Position numbers and translations under genes: made by a program. Positions 1 to 11,139 of a DNA stretch of 64,000 nucleotides are shown here, piece after piece. Position 1 is the first letter of the stretch; every line of letters begins with the position of its first letter. The stretch is from Semisulcospira habei. Its lineage: Eukaryota; Mollusca; Gastropoda; Semisulcospiridae. Location of the stretch: NCBI GenBank assembly GCA_036245525.1, contig BTPG01000003.1:155241233-155305232 (forward strand), in the 5' to 3' direction. Under the pieces are notes generated by a model. That model searched no databases. It had not been told where the DNA came from and saw only the letters and a program-made list of their open reading frames with translations.

Positions 1-727
1 AATCACAGAACAAAAAGTACAAGAAAGAAAAAGCTACAATAAATGTTACAAAACTAAAGTGACATATCAAAAGCTCACACGCACACATGCACACACACAC
101 AACGTTACAAGAACAGTTACTGCCAAAGATTGCTAACACACTAAAAATGCATCTAACTATACGCATAAGAAAACAGATAGGTCTTGAGCAGTAATCTGAA
201 AGCAGACAGAGTTGAAGCATGTCTGACATGGGCTGGAAGGTCGTTCCAGTTGACTGATTCGAAAATAAGAAAAGGCACGCTGGCCCTGGCTAGACTTCTT
301 TCGCCTAGGAACCCTGAAAATATGCGTGTCTGATGCTGAACGGCGCCAAGTTATTCTGGTACCACCCTTGAACTAGAATGGTTGATCCATCTCCTAATCT
401 GTAATGTAGCCTTCATTTAACAATAAACACATTAAAAAAATTCACCGTCAAGAAATAAACCTGCTGAATTCTTGCAAGTGACAAGAGAAATATCTTGTGT
501 ATAATTTGGAATTTATAATGAGCACTAAAAGTAGAAATAACTGGTTGAAATGTGTTAATTTCTTGAGGGATATACATTGCCTGGCATTCATAAATGAGCT
601 TGAGAGTGGAAGGTCCCACATTTACCCTCTGAAGAATACATTCCTGTTAAGGAGACTCATATCGACCATGCTTCAAAGGTGATGCTAAAAATGCTTGGCA
701 CATCAAATTAGAAATTTGGTAGTTTTC
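1..727. other. Non-coding sequence, probably DNM1L intron
   Basis: No exon can be supported here. There is a CA-rich stretch near 80-105. Around 340-395 lies half of a foldback core (GGTACCACCCTTGAACTAG type) of the family described at 728. The rest is AT-rich unique-looking sequence. It is assigned to a DNM1L intron only because DNM1L 3' exons follow on the plus strand. Confidence 0.4.
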
Positions 728-937
728 TTAACTCTTTTAGCCCCGGATCCCTACAGCAGGAGATGGCTTGACCATGATAATTCAAGGGTAGTGCCAGATT
801 AGCTTGGCGCCTTCAGGCACCAAGCTAATCTGGCACTACCCTTGAATTATCATGGGTAAACCTCCTGCAACTGGTACATAGTTGTTAGGCAACACCTCCA
901 AACTTTGAGAAATGGTATCTTGGGGCTAAAAGGTTAA
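728..937. repeat. Foldback MITE, family 1 (TTAA-bounded)
   Basis: The element starts TTAACTCTTTTAGCC and ends GGGGCTAAAAGGTTAA. Its centre is a near-perfect palindrome: GCCAGATTAGCTTGGCGCC pairs with the mirrored GCACCAAGCTAATCTGGC. TTAA at both ends and termini starting CCC are typical of piggyBac-type non-autonomous elements. That assignment is inference, because no transposase is present. Confidence 0.75.
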
Positions 938-1013
938 CCCTTTGGCTGTCGGTAGGGCTTTTGGTCACGGTGATTCCCGCAGCAAAATGTGCTGCCGACA
1001 GTCAAAGGGTTAA
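934..1013. repeat. Foldback MITE, family 2 (TTAA-bounded)
   Basis: A short palindrome runs from TTAACCCTTTGGCTGTCGG to CCGACAGTCAAAGGGTTAA. It shares its left TTAA with the preceding element, so the two insertions abut. Better copies of this family lie at 12,777, 33,131 and 34,698. Confidence 0.7.
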
Positions 1014-1039
1014 GAAGGTTACATGTACCAGTTCAGCAG

Positions 1040-1230
1040 GCAGCCTCAACATGATAGTTCAGAGGTGGTTCTGGTATAGCTGTGTGCCTCAAACTACTCA
1101 AAGACCATGGTAGTTCAAGAGTGGTGCCAGGATAGGATGGCGACTGGAGGCGCTAAGCTATTCCAGGCACCACCCTTGAACTGTCATGACTGATCCATAT
1201 GCAGTCTTGCTGAGGGCTGAATGGGTTAAA
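1040..1230. repeat. Degenerate foldback MITE, family 1-like
   Basis: A diverged foldback has the AGTTCAAGAGTGGTGCCAGG and CCAGGCACCACCCTTGAACT arms and ends in GGGCTGAATGGGTTAA. It resembles the family 1 elements but the left end is poorly preserved. Confidence 0.55.
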
Positions 1231-1235
1231 ACCTC

Positions 1236-1561
1236 CCTTTTTTGCTCACGTACGAAGCAAAAGTGATTCTATGTTTTGGGCCAGTGGTCGTCCGTCCGCC
1301 GTCATCCATGGTAAACTTTGAACGTTGGCATTTTCTCAGAGACTATTCAAGCCACAGTCTTCAAACTTGGCCTAAGGATACTTTGTGGCAAGACCTTTCT
1401 AAATATACCAATTTGAGTGACCTCTCACAAAGGTCAAGGTCACAGGGGATGAAGATATAGGTAAAAAATAGCTATATTTTGACATAATTTATTTTTTCTC
1501 AAATACTATTCATGACTTCAAACCCAAACTTGGTACAAAGGTACCTGATGGTAAGACCTTT
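1236..1561. repeat. Dispersed GTCCGTCC repeat, left part, split by DIRS copy A
   Basis: The segment carries GTCGTCCGTCCGCCGTC, then GGTAAACTTTGAACGTTGGC and a run of TCACAAAGGTCAAGGTCAC. A second copy at 62,168-62,665 aligns along its whole length. The repeat is cut after GTAAGACCTTT by copy A and resumes at 8,447, so copy A is younger than it. Confidence 0.8.
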
Positions 1562-1922
1562 ATTTTCTCAAAATCATTACCGATGACATTACTAGTCGGA
1601 ACTTTCGCTTAATTCATCAATTTTAGCCCAAAAACTTACTGTGTACTCTCACGGGGGAGACAATCACTGGGGTGCCGTTACCAGAACACCCCGAGTGGCC
1701 TCCCCTACTACCGTATCTGGTGGCGCACTCACCCTTTCCCTCCAGTGACTTCGCTTAGCTCAGTTAGGCCGGTCATGTGCACCTCGTGCTCCGACCTTGG
1801 ATTGTGTGTATTCTACTTTGTGATTCTGGGTCCTATGGAAGGAAGGAAAAAGAAAGAAAAGAAAGAAAGAGGATATTATTCTGTGCATGTGTGGGTTGTC
1901 ACTGTGGTTTCTGTGTTCAGAC

Positions 1923-4390
1923 ATGGACACTCACAGGTAAAGCTTCGGTTACTGCCTCAGCTGGCGTTTGACCGGGCGACGGCATTTTCCGAATTGTATG
2001 TACGCGACCTTTCAGGAACTCAGACCCTCCTTGAAGCTCCAAGCGCTCGCAGGGCCTGTTTGTCTGTCTTATGTTACAGTGCTCAGGTTAGGACCTGCAC
2101 TCTGTTTGGCGATTCCAGTGGCCTAGTGATGTACATGATGTCTGTCTAACGGACTCTGGCTGTTCCTCCAATCGACCATGCGCGCTATGCGCTACATGGA
2201 AGGAAGACTGTTGGTCATTACCATGGGTCTTTTACAGGAGAGAAAGGCCGAGACGCAAGAGAGCGTCCGTAGCCTTGAATGTGAAACAGAGAAATGCAAT
2301 TTCAGACATCGTGTGTTGTCGGCGCGAAAAGGGTCCTGCTGCCCCCACCAGTGCTTGTGCAGAGCTGACTCGTCCTGTGCGGACGATTGAGCCTAACAGC
2401 AGCTGACAGGATTCGCCATCCCGCACAGCACCAAGAGCTCAATTATACCCTTCGATCGACAGAAAGGGAAATTGGCCAGGCAGGGGTTCGCCACCCTATG
2501 ATTAGTAAGGCCTTTGAGAGCTCGGTCCCCCCGCAGGGATTACGTTGGGTCGCACGGAAGCCCTCCTGGCAATAAGAGGACCCAGGCAGCAGAAGCAGGG
2601 GACCCCCCCTCGGAGTTGAGAGCGCCCTACTGCCGTAGGCCGGACCAGCGCCTGGACAGGGTCACACCTTCGGGACCTCTCTCGGAGGGGGAAAGGGTGT
2701 CAAGACGCCAACTTGATAAGCCACATAGTAAGATTTTGGGGTCCAGAGATAGAGAGTAGCGCCACTGGCGATCCACTGGCAATGATAGCCTCCTTCGGGA
2801 GAGGACCAGTGTGGTCAGTTCGATGAGCCGTCGTATGGAGAGTTCTAATAGACGGCGGACCCCCGAAGCACAGACATACCAAAAGGTTCGATCTTCGCGA
2901 TCGAAGGAATGTTCACAGCGTGTGGAGTCTACATGTGGCAGAGACCGTAATCGTGTTGACGTCTCGGCTTCTCGCTCTTTATCGTCGGATCGAAGGTCTA
3001 GTTCAAGCATCTCGCGCCAACGAACTTTGCTGTGGCAACGGGCTTCAGAGTTTCCAGCTAGGTGCAGCAGATCCTCGGACCTGTTGGGCAGCCGTCGGTC
3101 TACTCAGGAGACGCAGGTTTGACGACAGCGGGATGTGGCGCACGGCAGTTACCTTTCTCGTGATGATGTCTCATCTTCCCTCTCCTCTTCGCCAGACCAG
3201 CGGACAAGTTCAAGCGTGGTGCAGCATGGACCTCGTCTAGACATCGGGCTTCAGAGACTTCAGCTAGGAGCTTCAGACCTTGGGACCAGTCTGGCAGGGA
3301 TCGCGTGGCAGCACCGGCGCAGTGCGACGTCAGCACCGGGTCCTTGGACTTTCTTGGATGGAGGTGCCTTTACGGGGACACCGACGCACCAGACGGCGAA
3401 CCACACCAGATCGTTGAGCCGGTTTGACAGGGACGGCGCTTACGTGGAGACGCATCTTTGACGTCAGCGGCGGGACCACTCGAATGACGACCGATGGGTG
3501 GAGGCGGCTCCCATTGACACCAAGACAACCACATCTCAGCGCACGTCGGATGACGAGGAGGCGCGCAGTCTGACGAGGACACTGACGCAACCGCACGGGT
3601 GAACCGCAGCAGATCGGTGGACGGACTGACGGGGACCGCTCTTACGCGGAGATGTTCGGAGGTGGCATCCCGTTGACACCGAGACAACCTTTTTCTTAGG
3701 CGAACGGCGGATGACGAGGAGGCATACAGTCTGACAGGGACACCGACGCAGCCGCACGGGTAACTGCAGCAGATCGTCAGATGGACTGGGGGTGACTGCT
3801 CTTACGCGGAGACGCAGCTTCGATGTCAGCACTGGGACCACTAGGATGATAGCCGATGGACGGAGGCGGCATCCCGTTGACACCGACGCAACCCACGCCG
3901 GAGGATATGCGGACCATGTTCTTCTTCTTCTTCGCTCGGTTCTAGGATCGGGAGTGACAGCCACATCTCAGCGCGCCGCGGATGAAGATGAGGCGCTCAG
4001 TCTTCCTCGGATGACTCGGTGTCAGCGCTGGGAGAGGAGGTTGAGCGTCCGACTTCACTTGTGTCGGCGATGGTCTTCATTCCGCTGTGGGCAGCGGATT
4101 AAGAAGGAAAGAACGCACCAGCGGTGGTATGCGACTCTCTCCAAGTTGTTCCTGTAACCTTTTGACGGTGGACTAGGATGCCTTGCTACGGGCGGGGCTC
4201 AGCCAGCGTGCTCTGATACGAGGATTAGACAAGATGACTTCCTTGGCCCGCGTCTCTCTGGGTAAACGGGAAGAAAGAAAGAGAAGATAAAAATAAAAGA
4301 GGAAGAAGATTAAAGAAGAGGAAAAGAGAGACAGAGAAGATTACTGCAGATGGCAACACAGCCGTTAGTCAAGCGTTTGTGTGGACGTGA
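1923..4390 (+). pseudogene. Gag pseudogene of copy A with candidate short first exon
   Basis: A candidate first exon, ATGGACACTCACAG at 1,923-1,936, is followed by GTAAAG. An acceptor TTACAG ends at 2,079, and the joined frame reads into QVRTC, the start of the Gag zinc-binding region seen intact in copy E. That region is broken here: CysxxCys reads CTLF and a stop follows at about 2,147. From 3,360 to about 3,970 three imperfect units of roughly 160-200 bp repeat the motif CTTACGCGGAGA, the equivalent of the arginine-serine-rich part of Gag. No long frame survives. Confidence 0.6.
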
Positions 4391-4399
4391 GCATCGGTA

Positions 4400-5870
4400 G
4401 GACGGGACATGGCGATAGTGTTGCAGGGCGAGGTGACGGCCTTTTACAGAAGTTGGCCACAGAGGTGGTTTTTGCGTCCCGACTTCACGGCATGCTACGG
4501 TTGACTCTTCTCGTCTCCGAGCCGGAGGTTTTTGGTGGCGGATCTTCGACGTGTCGGCGCTAAACAAGTTCTTCGGACCGCTTTGCAGGATGGAGACAGC
4601 CAGAGCGCTGAGGGTGGCGGTGCGTCCTCAGGACGGCGTAGTAGCAGAAGGAGCCGTGACTTAGCGGACGCGTTTCTGCTTGCCAGCTTCGCGGCGTTAC
4701 CGACGCGGGATAGTTACCAGTTTTCGGGCTCTACCTTTCGGACGCGACCTCTATCCGTGAGTCTTCACCAGGCTGTGAACGGTGTGTTGGCAGGATACCG
4801 ACAAGCAGCTTCCAGTCCGACGTCCAACTTGCTGGACGACTAGCGGTTACGGAACCACATGACGAGCGTTTTTTTTTTTAACTGATAAAGATGCCCTTCT
4901 GGCTCTACTCCATCACCTAGGCTTCCTAGTCAACGGAGGCAAGTCCGACTTGGTTCCATCGCGCCAAATTGTCCACTTGGGTATGAGATGCTTGACTGAC
5001 CTCCATTGAGGAAGACTGCCAGGCTGACGGATTCAGACTTTTATGGGAGCGTCACTCGGAGCCTTTCACGCTGAAGCCCTCCCGGCCAGGGCCTGGCTTC
5101 ATGCTTAGCGCGACAACGGATCTTCGTCCCTAGGCACTATGTGAGGACGATTCAGCTTCATCTGCTCCTACACTGGCGCCCCTCCTTGGGCGATGTAGTG
5201 GCCTTGTTACCTGTGATGGAGTTAGTATTGTCTCTTTGGCGACTTGGTCAGATATTACCTGGCTGGCGTCAGGGATTCCCCTCTTCTCCCCTCCTCTTCA
5301 AGTAGCTATCTGCATGGACACGAGCCGCGCAGGCTGGGGGGTCCACCTGCTACCGCATTTTGCTGAGATCTCACACAGCTGGACAGGAGAACAGATAGGC
5401 AGACTCATCTACTGGCTGTAGATGACGGAGGTGTGGCTAGCTCTCATCGTTGGGAAGATCGACTCGCGCGAAGGGAGGTGCAGTTACTCACTGACTACTC
5501 GACAGTCGTAGCCTACTTTCAGAACCAAGGGGCGCGACACCTTCCGGGACACCTCTTGTTCTTGCGGACGCCATCTCTCGTCGAGGCTAGATGTTACACA
5601 CGGAGTGTTCGCTAAGGCCAGATATCTTCCAGCTATTCTGCGTGCGTTGGGAGAAGCCATGATCGATCTTTTCTCCACGAGAGGAAACAAGCTTCCTCTT
5701 TTCATCTCCCCCTTTTTGGATCTGCTAGCCTGGGCCATAGAAGCGCTCTCCATCCCGTGGGTGGGACTCCTGGCTTACGTGCAGTGCTAGTACCTAAGAG
5801 CACTGCGCAGGGACTGCTACCTCTGGTTCCTTCCTTGCCGAGTCTGATGATCAAGCAGCCAAGGTAGCAG
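4400..5870 (+). pseudogene. Reverse transcriptase-RNase H pseudogene of copy A
   Basis: Fragments in several frames match the intact protein of copy E. LLQKLATEVV lies near 4,445, SPTSNLLDD near 4,815-4,842 (the YLDD catalytic box with Tyr changed to Leu), and HHLGFLVNGGKSDLVPSR near 4,910-4,970. RNase H pieces follow: CMDTSRAGWGVHLLP near 5,310 and LTDYSTVVAYFQ near 5,500. A methyltransferase-like tail (HRSALHPVGG in a shifted frame) lies near 5,740. There are many frameshifts and stops, so no function is possible. Confidence 0.75.
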
Positions 5871-5877
5871 CTGTTCC

Positions 5878-6861
5878 ACATGTGCCCGCAGCGACTGTTA
5901 CACGGCTGGAGATTGTCTCAGCTAGAGGTTTTCGTGTGCTGCAGTGGAAGCAACCTCTCCAGCTGGAAGGTTCTCAACTCATAATGTCTACGAAGGAAAG
6001 TGGCGCGTTCTCCTGTCCTGGTGTGCTGCGGAGTGACTTCCCCCACGGACCTAACCTTAACCAGGGAAAGCAGTTGGCCGAGTTTTTCCTGTGGCTTTTC
6101 TTCAGACAGAATTGGCTCCCATCCCCTTCTGGGGTGATCTGGCTATGGGGGCAGACACGCACAAACACCTGGGATGGCCAGATCCGGGAGCGTGCAAAGA
6201 CTTGGCAGATCTGAGGATCCATTTTGATCTACAACGCCCGACCTCACGCACGTTGGTTCCACGCGAGGACCTGTGTTGGGTGCTCACCTGGCTCAACTCG
6301 AAGAGTTCGAGCCTCTGCCATTAGCACGGTTGGGAGATCTTACCAGGAAGACCTGTTCTCTATTTGCACAAACAATCTTGTGCGGGCTACGCTGGGTGAT
6401 CCGGCCAGCGTGCAAGAGCTCGCCCCAGAGAAAGCCATACGATTCGTACCCGGGCTCATGAAGTCCGAGGAGGGCTAGTGAGCGTCGCAAAAGGAAAGAT
6501 GGCCGAACTGTGCAGTGAGGGATATCACACCCTTTCCTGCCCTTGGCTCTGGGCAGACAAGACATTTCGGCATACTATCTCGGCCTGGATACTTTGGATG
6601 ATCCATTCGGGGTATAAAGAGCTCGCCCCAGAACAAGCGAAAACGATGCGCATCCAGACTCTTGGAGTCCGAGCAGTGGCAGCGAGTACCGCTTTTGACT
6701 GTAACTGTGCAGTGAGGGACATGGTGGCAGCTGTGGTTGGCGGGCTGCGTCTACCTTCGCCCGCTTCTACCGTAGAGTCTTATCCGGCCAGCACACCTAT
6801 CTTGGCTTGTGGGGGACATCTCGGCGGCGCAGCACTCCCTCCTGTAGGTTTGCCTAGCTAA
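5878..6861 (+). pseudogene. Tyrosine recombinase pseudogene of copy A
   Basis: Pieces match the recombinase of copy E: RLEIVSARGF near 5,905, QLAEFFLWLFF near 6,070, CKDLADLRIHF near 6,200, VLTWLNS near 6,275 and ISAWILWMIHSGYKELAPEQA near 6,570. In the catalytic half the His-x-x-Arg box has become TLGVRA, and the Gly-Trp and Tyr boxes are frameshifted (VVGGLRLPSPAS). The gene ends near the expected stop at 6,861, just upstream of the internal complementary region. Confidence 0.75.
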
Positions 6862-7032
6862 AATTGTCGGGAGTGGGCGCATAGGGAGGGGCCTTGATAG
6901 TACGCGCTCTGCGTGGGCAATGGGAGGGGTTCCAAACTTGCGGCACCCGCCTCCTATTCGCAATTCTTCCAATTAGTAATGTCATGGGTAATGATTTTGA
7001 GAAAATAAATTAATTTTTCTTTAAAATGTATT

Positions 7033-8152
7033 TTGTTTTCTCAAAACACATTACCGATGGTATTACTTATAGGAAATTTTACCTAGCTAGCCTAATTTTA
7101 GCCAAAATTTGGTTGTGTCCGTATAAGGGAATGTTGGCAGGAGAGGGGCGCCATAGACCAGGCCACAACCCGAGTAGCCTCCCCTTAGTCCCATCCGGTA
7201 AGAGATTACCCAGCATAGCCCAGTTTAGTTTCTTAGCGAACTGGCGGCAAGCGGGGAAGGTGGGAGGGACCTTCGAGTAATACCATCGGTAAGTATTTTT
7301 TTTAAAAATTTATTTTAAAGAAAAATTCATTTGTTTTCTCAAAACACATTACCGATGGTATTACTTATAGGAAGAATCCCGAAGAGGAGGTGGGTGCCGC
7401 TATAGCGCCCCTAATGCCAACGACACTGCCCTCAGGCCCGCTCTCCCGCAGCAAACTCCCGATAATTTTAGCTAAGATACCTGTGGCGCCTAAGGCGCGG
7501 GGAGGGAATGTTGCGCTGCTGCGAAGTCTCCCACCAGCGAGAGGTTCTGCCGCTGGGCGGAGAGGTCCCCCAGGTAGAAGCGGGCGAATGTGGTCTCTGC
7601 TCGCCATCCCACAGCTGCCACCGAAACCTTGACTGCGAAGTTGCGGTCGAAGTGAGACTTGCGGCCCTGGCTCTGACCTCGTGCGCCCTGATGTTCATAA
7701 GTTTGGCTGCATCTGGGGCGAGGTCCTGGTAGGCCGAGCGAATCTCCCAACGTATCCAGGAGGAGATGGTCTGGGCTGAGATGTCACGTCTACCTGGGGA
7801 CAAAGGGAGAAACAGGTGGGTACGTCCTCTGCGCCGCGGCTTGGTCCGGCGCCGGTACACACGTAAAGGCTCTCACCGGGTTCTGTAGTCTGGTCTCCCG
7901 GGTGGAGTCTGTCACACGTGAAGGGCGTATAGTCATCATCTGTGGGCCCGACAAGGAGACTGCGTCTTGGTCAGGAAGATGGTTCAGGTAGCAGTTGCAC
8001 GGAGCCGTCCGTCCGGCACTGCAAGCAATCTGGGTGTGTCAGCCGCGCGTGAAGTTCACTGACCCTGGGGGCTGAGGCTAGGTAACATTTCCTATAAGTA
8101 ATACCATCGGTAAGTATTTTTCCAAAAAAATTCATTTGAAAGAAAAATTCAT
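7033..8152 (-). mobile_element. Internally deleted DIRS-like copy A', nested in copy A, core type GGTATTAC
   Basis: The left end is TTGTTTTCTCAAAACACATT plus TTACCGATGGTATTAC. The right end is CCTATAAGTAATACCATCGG plus GTAAGTATTTTTCC. Inside are one arm of the terminal repeat (7,050-7,265), an internal complementary region (7,265-7,375) and a recombinase remnant on the minus strand. Gag, reverse transcriptase and the N-terminal half of the recombinase are gone: recombinase sequence at about 8,090 passes directly into the terminal sequence. It sits inside the AT-rich internal complementary region of copy A, in reverse orientation. Confidence 0.75.
7470..8090 (-). pseudogene. Tyrosine recombinase C-terminal remnant in copy A'
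   Basis: Read on the minus strand, RVSELHA (the first catalytic Arg region) lies near 8,060. Then come ISAQTISSWIRWEIRSAYQDL near 7,765 and AHEVRA near 7,690, the His-x-x-Arg box. FARFYLGDLSAQRQNLSLVG near 7,580-7,530 holds the nucleophile Tyr. The pieces lie in different frames, so the gene is dead. It probably marks where a deletion joined the mid-recombinase to the element end. Confidence 0.7.
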
Positions 8153-8446
8153 TTTTCAGAAAATATTTACCGATGACATTACTCAGAGGTCCCTCCCTCC
8201 TACCCCGCTTGCCGCAGTGGTGCTAAGGCTAAGTCACTGGCGGGAAAGGGTGAGTACGCCACCGGATACGGTAGTAGGGGAGACCACTCTGGGTGTTCTG
8301 GTAACGTCACCCCAGTGATTGCCTCCCCTGTGAGGGTACACAGTAAGTTTTTGGGCTAAAATTGATGAATTAAGCGAAGGTTCCAATTAGTAATGTCATA
8401 GGTAAGTATTTTTTCGAAAAAAATACATTTTAAAGAAAAATTAATT

Positions 8447-8850
8447 TGTATGCATACTAATTGGTTTGATCCCTCAGAAAGGTCAAGGGTCTCAAGAGCT
8501 CAGGAAATAGGTGAAAAATAGCCATATTTTGACAAAAGATGTTTTTTCTCAAATACTGTTCACAACTTCAAACACAAACTTGCTACAGAGATACCTGATG
8601 GTAAGACCTATCTATGCATACTAATTTGGATGACCCCTCGGAAAGGTCAAGGGTCACAAGAGGCTGGCAAATATGTGTAAAATGCCAATTTTTGATAAAT
8701 TTGTAGGTATTATCTACATCTTTGCAAATTTTTCAACCACATTTGGCACAAAGATAGCTGATGATGAGACCTTCCTATGCATACTACTTTAATCGACTCA
8801 TCACAAAGGTCAAGGGTCATTGGGGGGGGGGGGGTTGACAGGTGTGCGAA
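8447..8850. repeat. Dispersed GTCCGTCC repeat, right part, split by copy A
   Basis: The repeat that breaks off at 1,561 resumes here with TATGCATACTAATTGG. It contains two to three imperfect sub-repeats of about 170-190 bp, each with AAAGGTCAAGGGTC and CAACTTCAAACACAAACTTG. A run of 15 or so G residues lies at about 8,821-8,835. Confidence 0.75.
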
Positions 8851-8976
8851 AAATGCTTACATTTTCAGAAAACCTGGATTTTGCTGCTGCAGAAGCCAGC
8901 CCTTGTCACAAAAGTCACACGTATGTAAATTGGTCATACACGTGAGCCATAATGGCTTTGCCTTTCTTGTTTTCAG

Positions 8977-9188
8977 AACGTCTGATCCGGTCGTACTTTA
9001 TGATCGTGCGCAAGAACATCCAGGACACCACACCCAAGGCCATCATGCACTTCCTGGTGAACTTCATCAAGGATAATCTGCAGAGCGAACTGGTCAGCCA
9101 GCTGTACAAGCGGGAGGAGATCGAGTCGCTACTCGAGGAGTCAGAACACATTGCTGCCCGACGCAAGGAGGCCTCAGAAATGCTGCAG
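8977..9188 (+). CDS. DNM1L: DNM1L (dynamin-related protein 1), penultimate coding exon
   Basis: DNM1L is the GTPase that assembles around mitochondria and peroxisomes and constricts them during fission. This 212-bp exon encodes most of the GTPase effector domain. The reading begins (E)[16 protein letters not shown] and continues [34 protein letters not shown] and [18 protein letters not shown]. From memory of the family, this matches the animal Drp1 C-terminus closely, and it is unlike classical dynamin, which has a proline-rich tail after this domain. The acceptor is TTTTCAG before 8,977 and the donor is CAG|GTAAGA at 9,189. The first two bases complete a Glu codon from the previous exon; the exon ends in phase 0. 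Upstream exons are not in the window. Confidence 0.95.
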
Positions 9189-9484
9189 GTAAGACCAGAA
9201 CAATTTGATTTTTGTTTCTTTTGTGCTCTCTAAACCACCACGTGCAAGGCACTGTGGATGTTGATGCGCTATACAAATGGACTTGGATTGTAAGGGATGG
9301 TTATGAATTTATTAATTTCTTTGATCTCATTACGTACTAATGTAGGTATGCATTTGTAGAAATCAGACTGAAAATTTGCTTCTTCTTGAATAATTCAAAT
9401 TGAAGATTGAAAACTTTCTATTAAAAAAAAAAGTTTGACTGAGTCTGTGAATGCAAAACTTACAGACCAGCATACATGCAGACA

Positions 9485-9690
9485 TTAACCCATATCATAC
9501 TGAGGCTAAGTAAAAGTTTCAAATTTGTACCCTGCCATATGCAATCTACATTATAGTACTTACAGGTAAGGACATAGACCAATGGCTTTAGTTAAAGGGT
9601 GGTGCCAGAATAGCTTATCTGGCACTACCTTTGAACTATTTTAGTCAAACTTGTTTCACATACTGGTGTATTCTGAATTATAAGGGTTAA
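9485..9690. repeat. Foldback MITE, family 4 (TTAA-bounded)
   Basis: It starts TTAACCCATATCATACTGAGG and ends TTATAAGGGTTAA. The central palindrome AAGGGTGGTGCCAGAATAGC is shared with families 1 and 5, but the outer arms differ. It matches copies at 36,904 and 37,724. Confidence 0.7.
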
Positions 9691-9896
9691 CCCATTACAT
9701 CCTGAGGCTGATTTTTTAAAAATTGCTTATTGTCCTATGAAGGCTGCATTACAGATTAGGAAATATATCAAGCACCTTAGTTCAAGGGTGGTGCCAGAAT
9801 AGCTTGGCACCTCAGGCTGAAAGCTATTCTGGCACCACCCTTGAACTATCATAGATTTATTTCAAGCAGTGGGCGTATCAGGATGAAAAGGGTTAA
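9687..9896. repeat. Foldback MITE, family 5 (TTAA-bounded)
   Basis: It starts TTAACCCATTACATCCTGAGG and ends GGATGAAAAGGGTTAA, with a palindrome around AAGCTATTCTGGCACCACCC. It shares a TTAA with the preceding element. A second copy lies at 51,581-51,793. Confidence 0.7.
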
Positions 9897-9964
9897 ACAT
9901 TTAAGGCTTAATGTCTTTTGACCCCCATGAAGGTGATTTCAATGGCAGGGCACCAAAAACATTC

Positions 9965-10056
9965 TGAACAAATATTGACCCCAGCTGGGTTTGAACCTGT
10001 GACCTTTCAGAAAAGAGTCAAACGCTTTTCCACCTGAGCTACCCAGTTTCCCCCGC
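9965..10056 (-). repeat. tRNA-derived SINE-like fragment
   Basis: On the minus strand the segment reads GGGTAGCTCAGGTGG, an A-box, then about 40 bases on GGTTCAAACCC, a B-box. These are the internal RNA polymerase III promoter elements of tRNAs. The would-be acceptor stem does not pair, so a tRNA-derived SINE head is more likely than a functional tRNA gene. It lies in the last DNM1L intron. Confidence 0.5.
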
Positions 10057-10531
10057 GCACATGTACATGTATATATGCATATACTCACAAGCAAAAGAAA
10101 TGCAAAATTTTTCGAATCATTGAAAGCACTTCACTGTTAATGTTGCATTTATTTTGTTCCTCAGTATAGTTATGCACTTTAAAGCGTGACAATTTTGAGA
10201 TATATCAGGGGACGTAGTAAGACAAAAACCAACTGGCTTCACTCTTGTTCAATACAAATGGCAGTTTAACTTGTATGCCCCTGGGCGCTCCAAGAAATGT
10301 TGACTGAGCAATGTCACTGTCAGGCCTATAAACACAGAGAAACATGAATTTACAGTTTAGTGTGTCATTGATTGTCTTTATTTTGTCATGCTTTTAAAGG
10401 GCATGACTATACATGTACATACAAACTACATTTGTAAGTTTTCATATTATAAATCTTATTGTAGCTTTACTATGCTGTGTATTCTCACTGGAAAGTTTAA
10501 AACCTGGTGCATGTACTATTTACTGTTCCAG

Positions 10532-10588
10532 GCTCTTCAGCGAGCGAGCCACATCATTGGAGAAATTCGGGAGATACACCTCTGGTGA
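10532..10588 (+). CDS. DNM1L: DNM1L, last coding exon
   Basis: After the acceptor TGTTCCAG, the exon encodes ALQRASHIIGEIREIHLW and a TGA stop. Animal Drp1 proteins end in the closely similar ALQGASQIIAEIRETHLW, so this is the true C-terminus. It joins in frame to the exon ending at 9,188. No proline-rich tail follows, which again separates it from dynamins 1-3. Confidence 0.95.
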   Translation, partial: ALQRASHIIGEIREIHLW

Positions 10589-10816
10589 TGAGACAATTGT
10601 CAAACAGTGTGTTGTAGATATGTGCTGAAGTTTGCAGACTGCTGTCGTTTTTCTGCATAATTAGAGTCAAATCCCAAACGTGAAGTCCATTAGCAATGAC
10701 GACAGCATCATTTCATCAAGGGACACAACTAGGAGAAGTCGTAGACAGCAATGCGTGATGAAATGCTTGCTGTTGCACGCATGGATTTAGCGTTTGTAAA
10801 TGGACAGATTGTGTGC

Positions 10817-10885
10817 TGATCTGTAATTTTGGACCTTACAGCTAGAAGCCATAAGGTCCATAATCACAGACTAGCACATGAGATT
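10817..10885. repeat. Small foldback repeat (family 6)
   Basis: The inverted arms are CTGATCTGTAATTTTGGACC and GGTCCATAATCACAGACTAG. Related palindromes occur at 15,754-15,832, and a half copy lies at 51,985-52,018. Confidence 0.6.
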
Positions 10886-10925
10886 GAGAAGCTAAGTGAT
10901 CATGAATTTATGTGGTCATGTAATG

Positions 10926-11139
10926 TTAACCTATTTAGCCCTGTGTCCCTACAGACGGAGATGGATTGACCATGATAATTCAAGGGCAATGCCAGATTAG
11001 CTTGGCGCCCAAAGGTGCCAAGCTAATCTGGCACTGCCCTTGAATTATCATGGTCAATCCATCTCCTGCAACTGGTTCTTAGTCATTTGGCAACACCTCC
11101 AAAATTTGAGAAATGGGACCTTGGGGCTAAAAGGGTTAA
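10926..11139. repeat. Foldback MITE, family 1, well preserved
   Basis: It is bounded by TTAACCTATTTAGCCC and GGGGCTAAAAGGGTTAA. Palindromic arms of about 60 bp include CAAGGGCAATGCCAGATTAG. It retains the intact segment CCAAAATTTGAGAAATGGG, which is the insertion site used by DIRS copies B and C in other members of this family. Confidence 0.8.

Larger units (their letters stand above)
1562..8446 (+). mobile_element. DIRS-like retrotransposon copy A (decayed), core type GACATTAC
   Basis: The left end has TTACCGATGACATTAC followed by ATTTTAGCCC. The right end (8,165-8,446) is its inverted copy and includes GGGCTAAAATTGATGAATT. Between them lie broken Gag, reverse transcriptase-RNase H and tyrosine recombinase reading frames in that order on the plus strand. 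The order of domains, the inverted ends and the internal copy of the end junction near 6,975 and 8,165 identify a DIRS-type element. It interrupts an older dispersed repeat. Many stops and frameshifts show that it is long dead, and a smaller relative has inserted at 7,033. Confidence 0.85.

Noticed and set aside
9981..10054. Functional tRNA gene on the minus strand
   Set aside because: A-box and B-box are present but the acceptor stem does not pair. A SINE head fits better.
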